DNA of 58,001 bases from JBFWML01 sp050251635 (GCA_050251635.1 JBFWML010000009.1:1-58001); one strand, 5' to 3'. Shown: positions 40,058 to 49,478, numbered from the stretch's first letter. Notes: a model not told the origin generated them from the letters alone. Made by a program: numbers and translations.

Positions 40058-40385
40058 AAAAACCCTCTTCCTCCAGGGGAATCTCGTCCACCAAACGGAT
40101 CTTCACCACGTGCGTGTTGACGTAATCCAAAAGCACCCGATCACCCAGGCGAAAGGCGCGGGGCGCTTCGTAGCCGGGCACGGTAAAAAGCCGTCCGTCA
40201 TCTAAAAACAGCTCCAAATCCTGACGGTAGCTTTCGCGGCCCGCCAGCCGGTCAAACAGCCCGGTATCGTTCTGTGCGCGCACATAGCTGACGGTGGCAA
40301 AGGTCCGCTCGGTCATGCTGCTTTGCGGCGGCAAACAACCCGTGAGCAAAATCGAAACAGCCAGCAGTGCCGATCGCAACGACAT
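40047..40385 (-). CDS. Small lipoprotein upstream of moaA
   Basis: A 112-aa protein with lipobox LLTGC (lipidated Cys at about residue 17). ATG 40385 has AAAGGGG upstream; a GTG directly before is less well placed. The mature part looks like a small beta-barrel domain (DLELFLDDGRLFTVPG; RLGDRVLLDYVN), OB- or SH3-like. I know no function. The overlap with moaA suggests a shared transcript, not a shared pathway. Confidence 0.7.
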   Translation of the reverse strand: MSLRSALLAVSILLTGCLPPQSSMTERTFATVSYVRAQNDTGLFDRLAGRESYRQDLELFLDDGRLFTVPGYEAPRAFRLGDRVLLDYVNTHVVKIRLVDEIPLEEEGFYAD

Positions 40386-40452
40386 CACGCCCCTTTAAGA
40401 GTAAATTTTCTAGACTGCTTGCGCATTCAACTTCAAAAACGGAGAACACAAA

Positions 40453-40968
40453 ATGGCACAACAGACCAAGCTCAAAGGCAATCCGGTAAATTTAACAGGA
40501 AACGCATTAAATGCGGGCGACGCGGCTGCGGCCGTCACCGTCGTTAAGGGCGACCTGTCCGAAATGACCGTCGGCGGCGCCAAGGATCAAGCGCAACTGA
40601 TCGTCGTGGTTCCTTCGCTGGACACCGCCGTGTGCGCCACCGAAACCCGCAACTTCAACACCAAAGCCGCCGCCCTTGAGGGCGTTGAAACCACCATCGT
40701 TTCCATGGACCTGCCCTTTGCCTCCAAGCGCTTTTGCTCCACCGAAGGCATCGAAAACGTCACCACCGTTTCGGACTTCCGCAATAAAGAGTTTGGCAAA
40801 GCCTACGGCGTACTGATCGCCGACGGCCCGCTGGCGGGCGTGTTGGCCCGCGCGATTTTTGTCGTCAACAAGGCCGGAAAAATCACCTACAAAGAGCTGG
40901 TGCCCGAAATCACCGCCGAGCCCGAATACGAAAAAGCCCTCGAAGCCGCCAAGGCCGCCGCTAAATAA
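40453..40968 (+). CDS. tpx: Thiol peroxidase Tpx
   Basis: A 171-aa atypical 2-Cys peroxiredoxin. LKGNPVNLTGN at the N-terminus, the peroxidatic Cys in SLDTAVCATETRNF (about residue 60) and the resolving Cys in KRFCSTEGI (about residue 95) fit Tpx. It reduces hydrogen and alkyl peroxides in the periplasm-facing or cytosolic pool with thioredoxin as donor. CGGAG precedes the ATG. Single gene with a terminator-like hairpin after it. Confidence 0.95.
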   Translation: MAQQTKLKGNPVNLTGNALNAGDAAAAVTVVKGDLSEMTVGGAKDQAQLIVVVPSLDTAVCATETRNFNTKAAALEGVETTIVSMDLPFASKRFCSTEGIENVTTVSDFRNKEFGKAYGVLIADGPLAGVLARAIFVVNKAGKITYKELVPEITAEPEYEKALEAAKAAAK

Positions 40969-40975
40969 TTCCCGT

Positions 40976-41000
40976 CCCGGCTTTGCGGCCGGGGCTTCTC
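40976..41000 (+). terminator. Weak hairpin after tpx
   Basis: CCCGGC (40976-40981) pairs with GCCGGG (40988-40993) around TTTGCG; the following GCTTCTCCT has few T residues, so termination may be partial. Confidence 0.4.
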
Positions 41001-41052
41001 CTCACCTGCTTTTTGCTACTATTCGCAACAAAATCCCCTTAAAGGTTTCGTT

Positions 41053-42222
41053 GTGATCTTTGGCGCACCCTTAAAAGAAAACAGCATCAAAATTCTCCTG
41101 CTCGGCAGCGGCGAACTGGGTAAAGAGGTCGCCATGGAGGCGCAGCGTCTGGGCCTTGAGGTGATCGCCGTCGATCGCTACGCCAACGCCCCCGCCCACT
41201 TGGTTTCCAACCGCGCCTATACGATCGACATGAAGGACAAAGCGCAGATTCTTGAAGTCATCCGCAGGGAAAAACCGGCCTATATCCTGCCCGAAATCGA
41301 AGCGATCAATATCGACGCGCTGATCGAGGCCGAAAACGAGGGGTTCCATGTGATCCCGAGCGCCCGCGCCGTGCAGCTGACGATGAACCGCAAGGGCATC
41401 CGCCAGTTCGCCGCCGAAGAGCTGGGGCTGAAAACCAGCGGTTACCGCTTTGTCAAAAGCTACGAAGCCCTGGTCGAAGCGGCCAATATCATTGGTTACC
41501 CCTGCGTGATCAAACCCGTCATGAGCAGTTCCGGCCACGGCCAGAGCGTCGCCCACAGCCCGGAGGACCTCAAAAATAGCTGGCAACAGGCCCAAGAAGA
41601 GGCGCGGGGCGACGCCAGCGAACTGATTGTCGAAGAGTTTATCCCCTTTGATTACGAAATCACGCTTTTAACCGCCCGCACCGAAAACGAAACGGTTTTT
41701 TGCCCCCCGATCGGCCATATCCAAAAAAGCGGCGACTATATCTTTTCGTGGCAACCCATGGCGATGGGCGCAGCGGTTCAGGCCAAAGCCGAAGCGATCG
41801 CCAAAAAGGTCACCGACGGTCTGGGCGGACGCGGACTGTTTGGCGTGGAGCTGTTTGTCAAGGGCGAAGAGGTGTACTTCAGCGAAGTCTCGCCGCGCCC
41901 GCACGATACCGGCATGGTGACCTTGATCACCCAAAACCAGAGCGAATTTGCCCTGCATATCCGCGCGGTTCTCGGTTTGCCGCTGGGCTTTAGCCTGGTC
42001 ACCCCCGGCGCCAGCGCGGCCTACAAGGCCGAAAACGCCAGCGCGAACCCCATCCTGGAGGTGCCCGGCGAACTCTTTACCCCCACCAGTTTTGTGCGGC
42101 TTTTCGGTAAACCCGTCAGCCACAAAGGGCGGCGCATGGCGGTAGTATTGGTGGCCGACGAAAGCGCCGAAAAGGCCAAGGAACGTTCGGCCGCGCTGGT
42201 TGAGAAGATCAAAGACCGCTAA
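41053..42222 (+). CDS. purT: Formate-dependent GAR transformylase PurT
   Basis: A 389-aa ATP-grasp enzyme that makes formyl-GAR in purine synthesis from formate and ATP. Starts at GTG 41053 with AAAGG upstream. Typical pieces are LLLGSGELGKEV at the N-terminus, PEIEAI, KPVMSSSGHGQSV (ATP-grasp loop), VEEFIPFDYEITLL and EVSPRPHDTGMVT. PurT uses formate rather than formyl-tetrahydrofolate, which suits an organism with formate metabolism. dxr starts immediately after the stop. Confidence 0.96.
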   Translation: MIFGAPLKENSIKILLLGSGELGKEVAMEAQRLGLEVIAVDRYANAPAHLVSNRAYTIDMKDKAQILEVIRREKPAYILPEIEAINIDALIEAENEGFHVIPSARAVQLTMNRKGIRQFAAEELGLKTSGYRFVKSYEALVEAANIIGYPCVIKPVMSSSGHGQSVAHSPEDLKNSWQQAQEEARGDASELIVEEFIPFDYEITLLTARTENETVFCPPIGHIQKSGDYIFSWQPMAMGAAVQAKAEAIAKKVTDGLGGRGLFGVELFVKGEEVYFSEVSPRPHDTGMVTLITQNQSEFALHIRAVLGLPLGFSLVTPGASAAYKAENASANPILEVPGELFTPTSFVRLFGKPVSHKGRRMAVVLVADESAEKAKERSAALVEKIKDR

Positions 42223-43296
42223 GTGGTTTTGCTGGGTTCCACCGGTTCGATCGGCACGGCGGCGCTGGATATCGCCCGCCGTTTTTCTTTGCCGGTCGAA
42301 ACGCTGGTGGCGGGCAACAACGCCGCTTTGCTGCAACAGCAGATCGACGAGTTTCAGCCCAAACGCGTTGTCATCGGTACCGCCGAAGGCGCGGCTGCGC
42401 TGCGTCACCCCGATGTGCGCCACGGCGAAGCGGCGATTTTAGCGGCGATCGAAGAGAGCCAAAGCCCGGTGGTGCTCAACGCGCTGGTCGGTTTTTTGGG
42501 CCTAAAGCCCACGCTCAAAGCGATCGAATGCCGCAAAAGGGTCGCGCTGGCCAATAAAGAGTCTTTGGTGGCCGCCGGAAAATTTGTCGATGTGTCAAAA
42601 ATCCACCCGGTGGACAGCGAACATTTCGGGTTGTGGTATCTGCAAAGCGGCCGCCCGATCGAGCGGCTGATCCTCACCGCCAGCGGCGGCGCGCTACGTG
42701 ACCTTCCCATCGAAAACATCGAAAACGCCCCGCTTGAAGCGGTGCTCAAACACCCCAATTGGGCTATGGGCAGCAAGATTACGATCGACAGCGCGACGAT
42801 GGTCAACAAGCTTTTTGAGGTGCTCGAAGCGCGTTGGCTCTTTGGCGATGTGGCGATCGACGGCGTGATCGAGCGTAGCTCGATCGTTCACGCGCTCATC
42901 GAGTTTAAGGACGGCTGCACCACCGCGCAGCTTTCTAGGGCCGATATGCGCCTGCCCATCGCCCACGCGCTGCTCGAACGCGTCGAAACGCCCATTGCCG
43001 ATCCGGTCAATCTCACCGCCCTTGCGGCGCTGCGTTTTGAGCCGATCGACCTTGCGCGCTATCCCGTCTGGGCGCTCAAAGAGCCGCTTTTAAAAACCCC
43101 CGAACTGGGCGCGGTGGTCAACGCCGCCAACGAAGCGGCTCTGCTGCGCTACCTCAATAAAGAGATCGCCTTCGGCGGTATTGCCCGGCTGATTTTGGCC
43201 GCCTTTGAGCGGTTTCAGACGCCGCCGCAGAACCTCGAAGCGGTTTTTGCGCTGGATGCCGAAGTGCGAAACTGGTGCCAAAGGGCTCAAATATGA
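42223..43296 (+). CDS. dxr: 1-Deoxy-D-xylulose 5-phosphate reductoisomerase Dxr
   Basis: A 357-aa NADPH enzyme that makes 2-C-methyl-D-erythritol 4-phosphate, the committed step of the MEP isoprenoid pathway. GTG start at 42223 directly after the purT stop. LGSTGSIGTAALDIA binds NADPH, NKESLVAAG and PVDSEH are substrate and metal motifs, ILTASGGAL the flexible loop, and NWAMGSKITIDSATM the core. Slightly shorter than E. coli Dxr, as in related Campylobacterota. Confidence 0.96.
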   Translation: MVLLGSTGSIGTAALDIARRFSLPVETLVAGNNAALLQQQIDEFQPKRVVIGTAEGAAALRHPDVRHGEAAILAAIEESQSPVVLNALVGFLGLKPTLKAIECRKRVALANKESLVAAGKFVDVSKIHPVDSEHFGLWYLQSGRPIERLILTASGGALRDLPIENIENAPLEAVLKHPNWAMGSKITIDSATMVNKLFEVLEARWLFGDVAIDGVIERSSIVHALIEFKDGCTTAQLSRADMRLPIAHALLERVETPIADPVNLTALAALRFEPIDLARYPVWALKEPLLKTPELGAVVNAANEAALLRYLNKEIAFGGIARLILAAFERFQTPPQNLEAVFALDAEVRNWCQRAQI

Positions 43297-44054
43297 ACAA
43301 ACTGCTGCTGATGCTGCTACCCGTGCTTTTATGGGGTTTTCAAGAGGAGATTACCGTCCCCAAAACCTACCGTCTCAGTGCCGAGACAGCGGTGCTGGAC
43401 AAACCGGACGGCAACGAAACCGCACGGTGGCAGGCGGGGACGCGCTTTACCTCCAACCGCCGTTCGGGCGAATTTATCCGCGTCACCGGCCATTTCCCCG
43501 CCGGACGCTGGCAGGGCGCGGTGGAGAGCTGGTGGATTCACGAAGGCACGGCACAGGATATTAGCCCGGCGCGGGTGTTCAAAAAACCCCACACCGCCGA
43601 GCGGATGATTGTGGTGGACAAAACCCGCTTCACCCTCAAGGTCATAGAAACCATCGACGGCGAAACCTTCGAGGTGTTCACCACCCGCGTGGGGCTGGGT
43701 ATCGACGAGTGTCTAACGCAGGAAGAGGGCGGACGCTGCTACTTTACCGAACCGGGCGAATACAAGGTGGAGTTTAAAGTTTACGATCCCGACGGGATCG
43801 AGTGGTGTATCCCCAAATCGATGGAGCAGGAGGAGCGCTACCGCGACGATATCGCCAAAGGCCAGCGCTGCTTTCGCGGGAGTCTGGGCAAATATGCGCT
43901 CAATATCGGAAAAACCTACGCCATCCACGGCACCAGCAACCCCGCCTCGATCGGCAAGCGCATCAGCCACGGCTGCATCCGCGTCCTAAACCGGGATGCC
44001 GAATACCTCTACCGCCTGATGGAACCGGGCGACAAAGTCATGATCGTCGAGTAG
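43293..44054 (+). CDS. L,D-transpeptidase (YkuD domain)
   Basis: A 253-aa exported protein; ATG 43293 overlaps the dxr stop (ATGA). Signal peptide (LLLMLLPVLLWGF), an SH3-like N-terminal region (about residues 25-90) and a YkuD catalytic domain with IHGTSNPASIGKRISHGCIRV split as IHGTSNP and SHGCIRV (catalytic Cys at about 230). Such enzymes make 3-3 crosslinks or attach proteins to peptidoglycan, or trim it, and in helical Campylobacterota related enzymes shape the cell. Internal cysteines (ECLTQ, RCYF, WCIP, RCF) suggest disulfides. Confidence 0.9.
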   Translation: MNKLLLMLLPVLLWGFQEEITVPKTYRLSAETAVLDKPDGNETARWQAGTRFTSNRRSGEFIRVTGHFPAGRWQGAVESWWIHEGTAQDISPARVFKKPHTAERMIVVDKTRFTLKVIETIDGETFEVFTTRVGLGIDECLTQEEGGRCYFTEPGEYKVEFKVYDPDGIEWCIPKSMEQEERYRDDIAKGQRCFRGSLGKYALNIGKTYAIHGTSNPASIGKRISHGCIRVLNRDAEYLYRLMEPGDKVMIVE

Positions 44055-44068
44055 CAGCGCAGGAAGAG

Positions 44069-46264
44069 TTAAGCGTCTTCCTTATGCTTGCAAGAGGGGT
44101 TCACGCATTCAAAGATTTCTTTACCGCGCAACGTTCTAGCCGCCATCGGCCAGCCGCACTGGGGGCATTGGGTTGCGGTGGGGGCAAACTTGGAGATAAA
44201 GTCGCACTTAGGATAGTTGGTGCAACCGTAAAAGACGCCGCGCCGTGACTGACGCTTGCGGATTTCGCCGCCGCACTTGGGGCACGGCACGTCGATCTTC
44301 TCCTCCGGCTCCAAAGCTTTGGTGTTTTTGCATTTGGGATAGGCGCTGCAGGCCAAAAACTTGCCCGTGCGCCCTTCGCGCACCACCATCGGTGCGCCGC
44401 ATTTGTCGCACTTCTCTTCCGACATTTCCGCTTCGGCCTTGGGCTTTTCTCCCAGGTTGCGGGTGTATTTGCACTTGGGAAAACCGCTGCAGGAGATAAA
44501 TTCGCCAAAGCGGCCCTTGCGCTTGAGCAGCTCCGCGCCGCATTCGGGGCAGGCCTCGCCGATCGGTTCGGCCATTTTCCGGCTTTCGATGCCGGTTTTG
44601 CCCTGTCCGATCTTGGCGATAAAGGGTTCGTAAAACTCCGCAAGAAGCTGGTGCCAGTCTTTTTGATCTTCGGCCACCTCATCGAGCTCTTCTTCCATGC
44701 GGGCGGTAAACTGGCTATCGACAATCTCGGGGAAATTCTGCTCCAGCACCTCGGTGACGGTAAAGGCTACTTCCGTCGGCGCGATCTGCTTTTTCTCCAC
44801 GGTGATATAACCGCGCGATTCCAAAATAGAAAGCGTGGGCGCATAGGTCGAAGGGCGGCCGATGCCCAGCTGTTCGAGGGCTTTAACCAATCCCGCTTCG
44901 CTGTAGCGTGCGGGCGGCTCGGTGAAGTGCTGGGTGGTTTCGAGCTTTTCCAGCGTGGTTTTTTCGCCGGTTTTTAATGCGGGAAGCAGTTTGTCTTTGT
45001 CGTCATCGCCCATGACGCGGTAAAAACCGTCGAACACCAGTTTGCGGCCGCTGGCCTTAAAGACCCCCTCGCCGCCTTCGATAAAGATGTTCTGGGTCTC
45101 AAACACCGCATCGGCCATCTGGCTGGCCAAAAAGCGGTTATAGATCAAGGTATATAAACGCGCCTCATCCTTGCCCAAAAACTTCGCCGCCTTTTCGGGG
45201 GTGAAGGCAACATCGGTGGGGCGGATCGCCTCGTGGGCCTCCTGCGCGCCTTTGTTTTTGGTTTTAAACACCCGCGTTTCGCCGCTGAGATACTTCTCGC
45301 CGAAGGCGGACTCAACATGATCGCGCGCGGCCTTGTTGGCTTCGGGCGTAATATAGAGGCTGTCGGTTCTCATATAGGTGATGACGCCGCTTTCGCCCTT
45401 GTCGGTGGGGACGCCTTCGTAAAGCTTTTGGGCCAGAATCATCGTCTTTTTGGGGCTAAAGCCCAGCTTGCTCGAAGCGGTTTGCTGCAAACTGGAGGTC
45501 ATAAAGGGCGGCTGGGGGGCGATGCGCCGCTCTTTGGTTTCGATGGTGCCGATTTTGTAGGCGGCTTTTTCCAGCGCCGCGCGAATAACGGCGGCCCGAT
45601 CGGCGTTGCCCACCGAAAGCTTGTCAATCTTTTCCCCCTGAAAGCTGTACAGCTCCGCCTCGATGCCGCCTGTAAAGTGGCCCAGCACGCGCCAGTATTC
45701 CTGCGGGATAAAGGCCCGGATTTCCCGTTCGCGGTCAACCACAATCTTCAGCGCCGAGGATTGCACGCGCCCGGCGCTTAGGCCCTTTTGGATTTTGGAG
45801 GCCAGCAGCGGCGAAAGGTTGTAGCCCACCAGACGATCCAAAAGGCGGCGCGCCTGTTGCGCGTTGACCTTTTTCATATCGATCGTACGCGGGTTTTCCA
45901 AGGCGCCCAAAATCGCCTTTTTGGTCACCTCGTGAAAGACGATGCGGGGGTAGCTCTCTAATTGATTCCCCAGCAAAACGGCAATATGATAGCCGATCGC
46001 TTCCCCCTCGCGGTCTTCATCGGTCGCGATATAGACTTGCTCGGCTTTTTTAGCCAGCGCCTGAATCTCTTTAACGAGTGCTGCGTGATCCTTATCGACC
46101 TCATAGTCGGGTTCGAAGCGGCCCTCCTTATAAGAAACGCCCATTTTCCGCTTGGGAAGGTCGCGGATATGGCCCTTGGAGGCGACAACCTGATAACTGT
46201 TGTCCAAAAAACTCTTGATGGTTTTCGCTTTGGAGGGGGATTCGACAATGATGAGATGCTTCAT
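44069..46264 (-). CDS. topA: DNA topoisomerase I TopA
   Basis: A 731-aa type IA enzyme that relaxes negative supercoils; ATG 46264 has AAAGG upstream. Toprim domain at the N-terminus (LIIVESPSKAKTI; DEDREGEAI), the catalytic Tyr in ITYMRTDSLYI (about residue 307), and FMTSSLQQTAS. The C-terminal 165 residues hold four four-cysteine zinc ribbons (CPECGAE, CDKCGAP, CPKCGGE, CPQCGWP starts). Length and composition are typical. Confidence 0.97.
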   Translation of the reverse strand: MKHLIIVESPSKAKTIKSFLDNSYQVVASKGHIRDLPKRKMGVSYKEGRFEPDYEVDKDHAALVKEIQALAKKAEQVYIATDEDREGEAIGYHIAVLLGNQLESYPRIVFHEVTKKAILGALENPRTIDMKKVNAQQARRLLDRLVGYNLSPLLASKIQKGLSAGRVQSSALKIVVDREREIRAFIPQEYWRVLGHFTGGIEAELYSFQGEKIDKLSVGNADRAAVIRAALEKAAYKIGTIETKERRIAPQPPFMTSSLQQTASSKLGFSPKKTMILAQKLYEGVPTDKGESGVITYMRTDSLYITPEANKAARDHVESAFGEKYLSGETRVFKTKNKGAQEAHEAIRPTDVAFTPEKAAKFLGKDEARLYTLIYNRFLASQMADAVFETQNIFIEGGEGVFKASGRKLVFDGFYRVMGDDDKDKLLPALKTGEKTTLEKLETTQHFTEPPARYSEAGLVKALEQLGIGRPSTYAPTLSILESRGYITVEKKQIAPTEVAFTVTEVLEQNFPEIVDSQFTARMEEELDEVAEDQKDWHQLLAEFYEPFIAKIGQGKTGIESRKMAEPIGEACPECGAELLKRKGRFGEFISCSGFPKCKYTRNLGEKPKAEAEMSEEKCDKCGAPMVVREGRTGKFLACSAYPKCKNTKALEPEEKIDVPCPKCGGEIRKRQSRRGVFYGCTNYPKCDFISKFAPTATQCPQCGWPMAARTLRGKEIFECVNPSCKHKEDA

Positions 46265-46354
46265 GGAGCCTTTCAGCAAAAGAGGGGAAGCCCGGACAAA
46301 CGCTATATATAAATATGTTGGGGCAAATTTTGGAAAAGTTTATCACAAAAGGAT

Positions 46355-46381
46355 TTAACTTTTTTTTCCGGTGCCCGATAT
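46355..46381 (+). promoter_or_regulatory. FliA (sigma-28) promoter of the flagellin gene
   Basis: TTAACTTT (46355-46362), 11-bp spacer, CCCGATAT (46374-46381): the sigma-28 layout TAAAGTTT-N11-GCCGATAA with six of eight matches in each half. AAAGGAG lies before the ATG at 46421. This places the gene in the late flagellar class. Confidence 0.78.
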
Positions 46382-46420
46382 TGTGAGTAAGCCATCCCAA
46401 GTTCAACAAAGGAGCAAGCA

Positions 46421-47899
46421 ATGAGTGGCTTCGTCATTAACACTAACATCAAGGCCATGAACGCCCAGACAAACTCGAATTTCGTGAGTCGTCAGATCAC
46501 GAATTCGTTGGAGAAACTTTCTTCGGGTCTGCGCATCAACAAGTCCGCTGACGACGCGTCAGGCATGGCAATCGCCGACAGCCTCCGCTCTCAGGCCAAC
46601 ACCCTGGGTCAAGCTATCCGTAACACCAACGACGCAATCGCGATGGTACAGGTAGCCGACAAGGCCATGGACGAGCAGATTAAAATCCTCGACTCCATCA
46701 AGTCCAAAGCAGCTCAGGCCGCCCAAGACACCCAAAACTACGACTCACGCTCCGCGATTCAGCGCGACGTGATTCGTCTGATCGAGCAGCTGGACAACAT
46801 CGCATTCCAGACCTCCTACAACGGTCTGAAAATGCTTGCCGGCGGCTTCACCAACAAAGAGTTCCAGGTCGGCGCGTTCTCCAACGAGACCATCCGTGCT
46901 TCGATCGGCGCAACCAGCTCCGATAAAATCGGTGCCGTACGCCGCGAAACCAGCACCAACGTCACTGCCAGCGGTACTTCCACCCTGCAGTTCACCGTCA
47001 ACGGCCAAGATATCACGCTTGAGAACGTGACCATCTCCACCAGCGCCGGCACTGGCCTTGGCGTATTGGCTCAGACCATCAACAAGAACTCCGACTTCCT
47101 CGGCAACATCCGCGCCACCGCGCAGGTGAAGTCCACCGGCAGCGCCCAGATCGCAGCGGGCAACGTGACCGCTATGAGCATTAACGGCATTGCTATCGGT
47201 GACGTGGTTGTAGAAGACGCCGACAAAAACGGTAACCTCCGCAACGCGATCAACCAGTACACCACCGAAACCGGCGTGATCGCTTCGGTTGACACCGCAG
47301 GCCGCTTGAACCTGACCAGCGTGGACGGCCGCGGTATTCAGCTTGGCGGTACCCACAGCGCGGTAACCGGCTTGGCCGACACCGAAGAGAACTACGGCCG
47401 CTTGACCTTGGTTAACCTCGCCTCTAACGACGTGGTTGTCACCGACACCAACGCCGCAGGCATCGACGCCAACCTCAACCAGTTCCAGCACAGCTTCAAC
47501 CTGCGCGCGGTTACCGGCATCTTCAACAAAGACGAGATTCAGGCCGGCGGCGGCTTCGGCAACGTAGAAGCCTACAACGACGCTCAGCAGAACTTCGGCG
47601 CCGGTGTGACCACCCGCGAAGGCGCGATGATCGTGATGGACATCGCCGAGTCCGGCATTAAGCTGCTCGACAAGATCCGCTCCGACATCGGTTCGGCTCA
47701 GCAGCAGCTTGAAGTGACCCTGAACAACATCAGCGTGACTCAGGTAAACGTCAAGGCCGCTGAATCGGGCATCCGCGACGTTGACTTCGGTCAGGAGTCC
47801 TCGAACTTCAGCAAGCAGAACATTCTGATTCAGTCCGGCAGCTACGCGCTAAGCCAGGCGAACGCTTCCCAGCAGAACGTTCTGAGACTGCTCCAGTAG
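46421..47899 (+). CDS. flaA: Flagellin
   Basis: A 492-aa flagellin, the filament subunit. Conserved N-terminal D0/D1 helices (NTNIKAMNAQTNSNFV; LEKLSSGLRINKSADDASG) and C-terminal helices (QANASQQNVLRLLQ) frame a variable, Thr/Asn-rich middle (about residues 180-380). The N-terminal helix around residues 85-100 (ADKAMDEQIKILDSIK) has the epsilonproteobacterial form that evades TLR5. Only one flagellin gene lies in this window. It is bounded by a FliA promoter and a strong terminator, so it is a single-gene transcript. It is named flaA as the major-type flagellin; a paralogue elsewhere is possible. Confidence 0.96.
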   Translation: MSGFVINTNIKAMNAQTNSNFVSRQITNSLEKLSSGLRINKSADDASGMAIADSLRSQANTLGQAIRNTNDAIAMVQVADKAMDEQIKILDSIKSKAAQAAQDTQNYDSRSAIQRDVIRLIEQLDNIAFQTSYNGLKMLAGGFTNKEFQVGAFSNETIRASIGATSSDKIGAVRRETSTNVTASGTSTLQFTVNGQDITLENVTISTSAGTGLGVLAQTINKNSDFLGNIRATAQVKSTGSAQIAAGNVTAMSINGIAIGDVVVEDADKNGNLRNAINQYTTETGVIASVDTAGRLNLTSVDGRGIQLGGTHSAVTGLADTEENYGRLTLVNLASNDVVVTDTNAAGIDANLNQFQHSFNLRAVTGIFNKDEIQAGGGFGNVEAYNDAQQNFGAGVTTREGAMIVMDIAESGIKLLDKIRSDIGSAQQQLEVTLNNISVTQVNVKAAESGIRDVDFGQESSNFSKQNILIQSGSYALSQANASQQNVLRLLQ

Positions 47900-47916
47900 T
47901 CTTAAACGCTTCCGTC

Positions 47917-47957
47917 AAGCCCCGTGGAGCGACCGCTCTGCGGGGCTTTTTCTTTTT
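47917..47957 (+). terminator. Strong terminator of the flagellin gene
   Basis: AAGCCCCG (47917-47924) pairs with CGGGGCTT (47941-47948); an inner GAGCG/CGCTC stem extends it, and TTTTCTTTTT follows. A textbook intrinsic terminator. Confidence 0.88.
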
Positions 47958-47969
47958 GGGCCGTGAGGC

Positions 47970-47983
47970 TATAATCGCTCATG
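47970..47983 (+). promoter_or_regulatory. -10 box of a probable leaderless RDD gene
   Basis: TATAAT at 47970-47975 ends 5 bp before the ATG at 47981, and there is no Shine-Dalgarno sequence. Transcription would start at or next to the start codon. Confidence 0.55.
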
Positions 47984-48391
47984 CAAAAAACCCTTCAACC
48001 CGCAGGCTTTTGGGCCAGAACCATCGCCGTTATGATTGACACCTTTATGATTCTTTTTCCCATCACCCTCGTACTCATGCTGATTTTCGGCTATAGCGAA
48101 CTCAAAAATCAACAACCCCTTGTCGCGGGCATTCTTCAAATGGGGCTCTACGGCGCCATCGTCGTGTCGCTGTGGGTTAAAAAGGGCTACACGCCGGGCA
48201 AAAAGATGATGCGCCTGATCGTGCTCGATAGCCGCACTCAAAAAACGATGTATTTCCCCCAGGCCCTCTGGCGTTTTGTGTGTTACTTTATTGCCATGAT
48301 AAGCGTTGTCGGCCTGCTGCTGCCCATTTTCCGCAAGGACAAAAAAGCTCTCCATGACCTTCTTTCAAGCTCGCTTGTTGTCCGTCTCTAG
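47981..48391 (+). CDS. RDD-family membrane protein
   Basis: A 136-aa protein with three to four spans (about residues 15-38, 50-65, 95-115). RDD hallmarks: FWARTIAVMIDTFMI at the start (Arg and Asp of the name) and KKGYTPGKKMMRLIV, then FVCYFIAM and DKKALHDLLSSS. RDD proteins are poorly defined; some are Na+/H+ antiporters. Its end overlaps the MFS gene by 38 bp, so the two may be functionally linked. Probably leaderless (see promoter). Confidence 0.85.
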   Translation: MQKTLQPAGFWARTIAVMIDTFMILFPITLVLMLIFGYSELKNQQPLVAGILQMGLYGAIVVSLWVKKGYTPGKKMMRLIVLDSRTQKTMYFPQALWRFVCYFIAMISVVGLLLPIFRKDKKALHDLLSSSLVVRL

Positions 48392-49478
48392 GCTGATCGG
48401 CGGCTTTTATTTCTTCTATTTTGCCGCCGTTGGCGTCTATATTATCTTTCTGCCCAAACTGCTCTCCGAAGCGGGCTACTCCCCCTTTGAGATCGGTGTG
48501 CTTTTTTCATCCGGCCCCATCATGCGGTTTTTGGTGCCCTTTTTGTTCGTCCGGTTTATTCATCTTTCGCCAAGGGTCTTTTCAAACGCGCTGATCGCCT
48601 CGCTGCTCAGTACGCTGATTTTTATCGTTTTTCATCAACACTTCTGGATTGCCCTGCTCTCCTTGGCGGCCATGGGGGTCTTCTGGAGTCTGGTGCTGCC
48701 CTTTGTGGAGGTGATGGCGCTGGAGCTGATTGGCGCGCGCTACGGCAACGCCCGGCTTTACGGCTCGATCGGCTTTATTCTTACCGGCCTCGGACTGGGT
48801 CATATCGCGCTGACCTTCGATACGGCGATGATCGTCTATGTGGCCACCATCGGCGCGACGCTGATTGTCGGACTGCTGCTGGCCTCAAGAATGGACAAAA
48901 CCCCCGAACCCCCCAAGGAGGGCCGCTTTAGCTTTGCGGCCCACGGCGGCTTCTGGGCAGCTATTTTCTTGATGCAGATGAGTTTTGGCGGGTTTTACAA
49001 CTTTTTCACCATCCACGGCGAAACCCACGGCATGAGTCTTGCGACGATCAGTTGGTTGTGGACCTTTGGCGTCGTGGCGGAAATTGCCATGTTTCTATGG
49101 CAAAAACGGGTGCTGCACCTGTCGCTGCTAACCTTGCTGCATATTTCGATGGCCCTAACCGCCCTGCGCTGGGCAATGCTCTTTTGCTGGCCCGAAAGCG
49201 TAGCGGTCGCCTTTGCGTCGCAATCGCTGCACGCCTTTTCGCTGGCGCTGTTCCATACGGCGGCGATCAGTTACATCCAGAAACACTACGCCAACCGCAA
49301 ATTGGGCCAGCAGTTTTATCTCGGCATCGGTTACGGTCTGGGGGGATTTACGGGAAGCGTTGTTTCGGGCTGGGTTTACGGCCCGGCGCTCTTTTTGTGG
49401 ATGGCCGCCATCGCATTGATCGGATGGCTGGCCCTTTTTGGAGAATCTAGGAGTGTTTTAAGATCCGCGGCAAGGTAA
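48354..49478 (+). CDS. MFS transporter, HcaT-like
   Basis: A 374-aa protein with 11-12 spans. I chose ATG 48354, after which the first span (GGFYFFYFAAVGVYIIF) follows properly; its ribosome-binding site is poor and coupling from the RDD gene is likely. FLPKLLSEAGYSPFEIGVL and the loop ARYGNARLYGSIGFI match the MFS_1-like/HcaT group (phenylpropionate permease relatives, also maltose-type). Substrate unknown. The 3' end overlaps the convergent dcd gene by 32 bp. Confidence 0.85.
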   Translation: MTFFQARLLSVSRLIGGFYFFYFAAVGVYIIFLPKLLSEAGYSPFEIGVLFSSGPIMRFLVPFLFVRFIHLSPRVFSNALIASLLSTLIFIVFHQHFWIALLSLAAMGVFWSLVLPFVEVMALELIGARYGNARLYGSIGFILTGLGLGHIALTFDTAMIVYVATIGATLIVGLLLASRMDKTPEPPKEGRFSFAAHGGFWAAIFLMQMSFGGFYNFFTIHGETHGMSLATISWLWTFGVVAEIAMFLWQKRVLHLSLLTLLHISMALTALRWAMLFCWPESVAVAFASQSLHAFSLALFHTAAISYIQKHYANRKLGQQFYLGIGYGLGGFTGSVVSGWVYGPALFLWMAAIALIGWLALFGESRSVLRSAAR

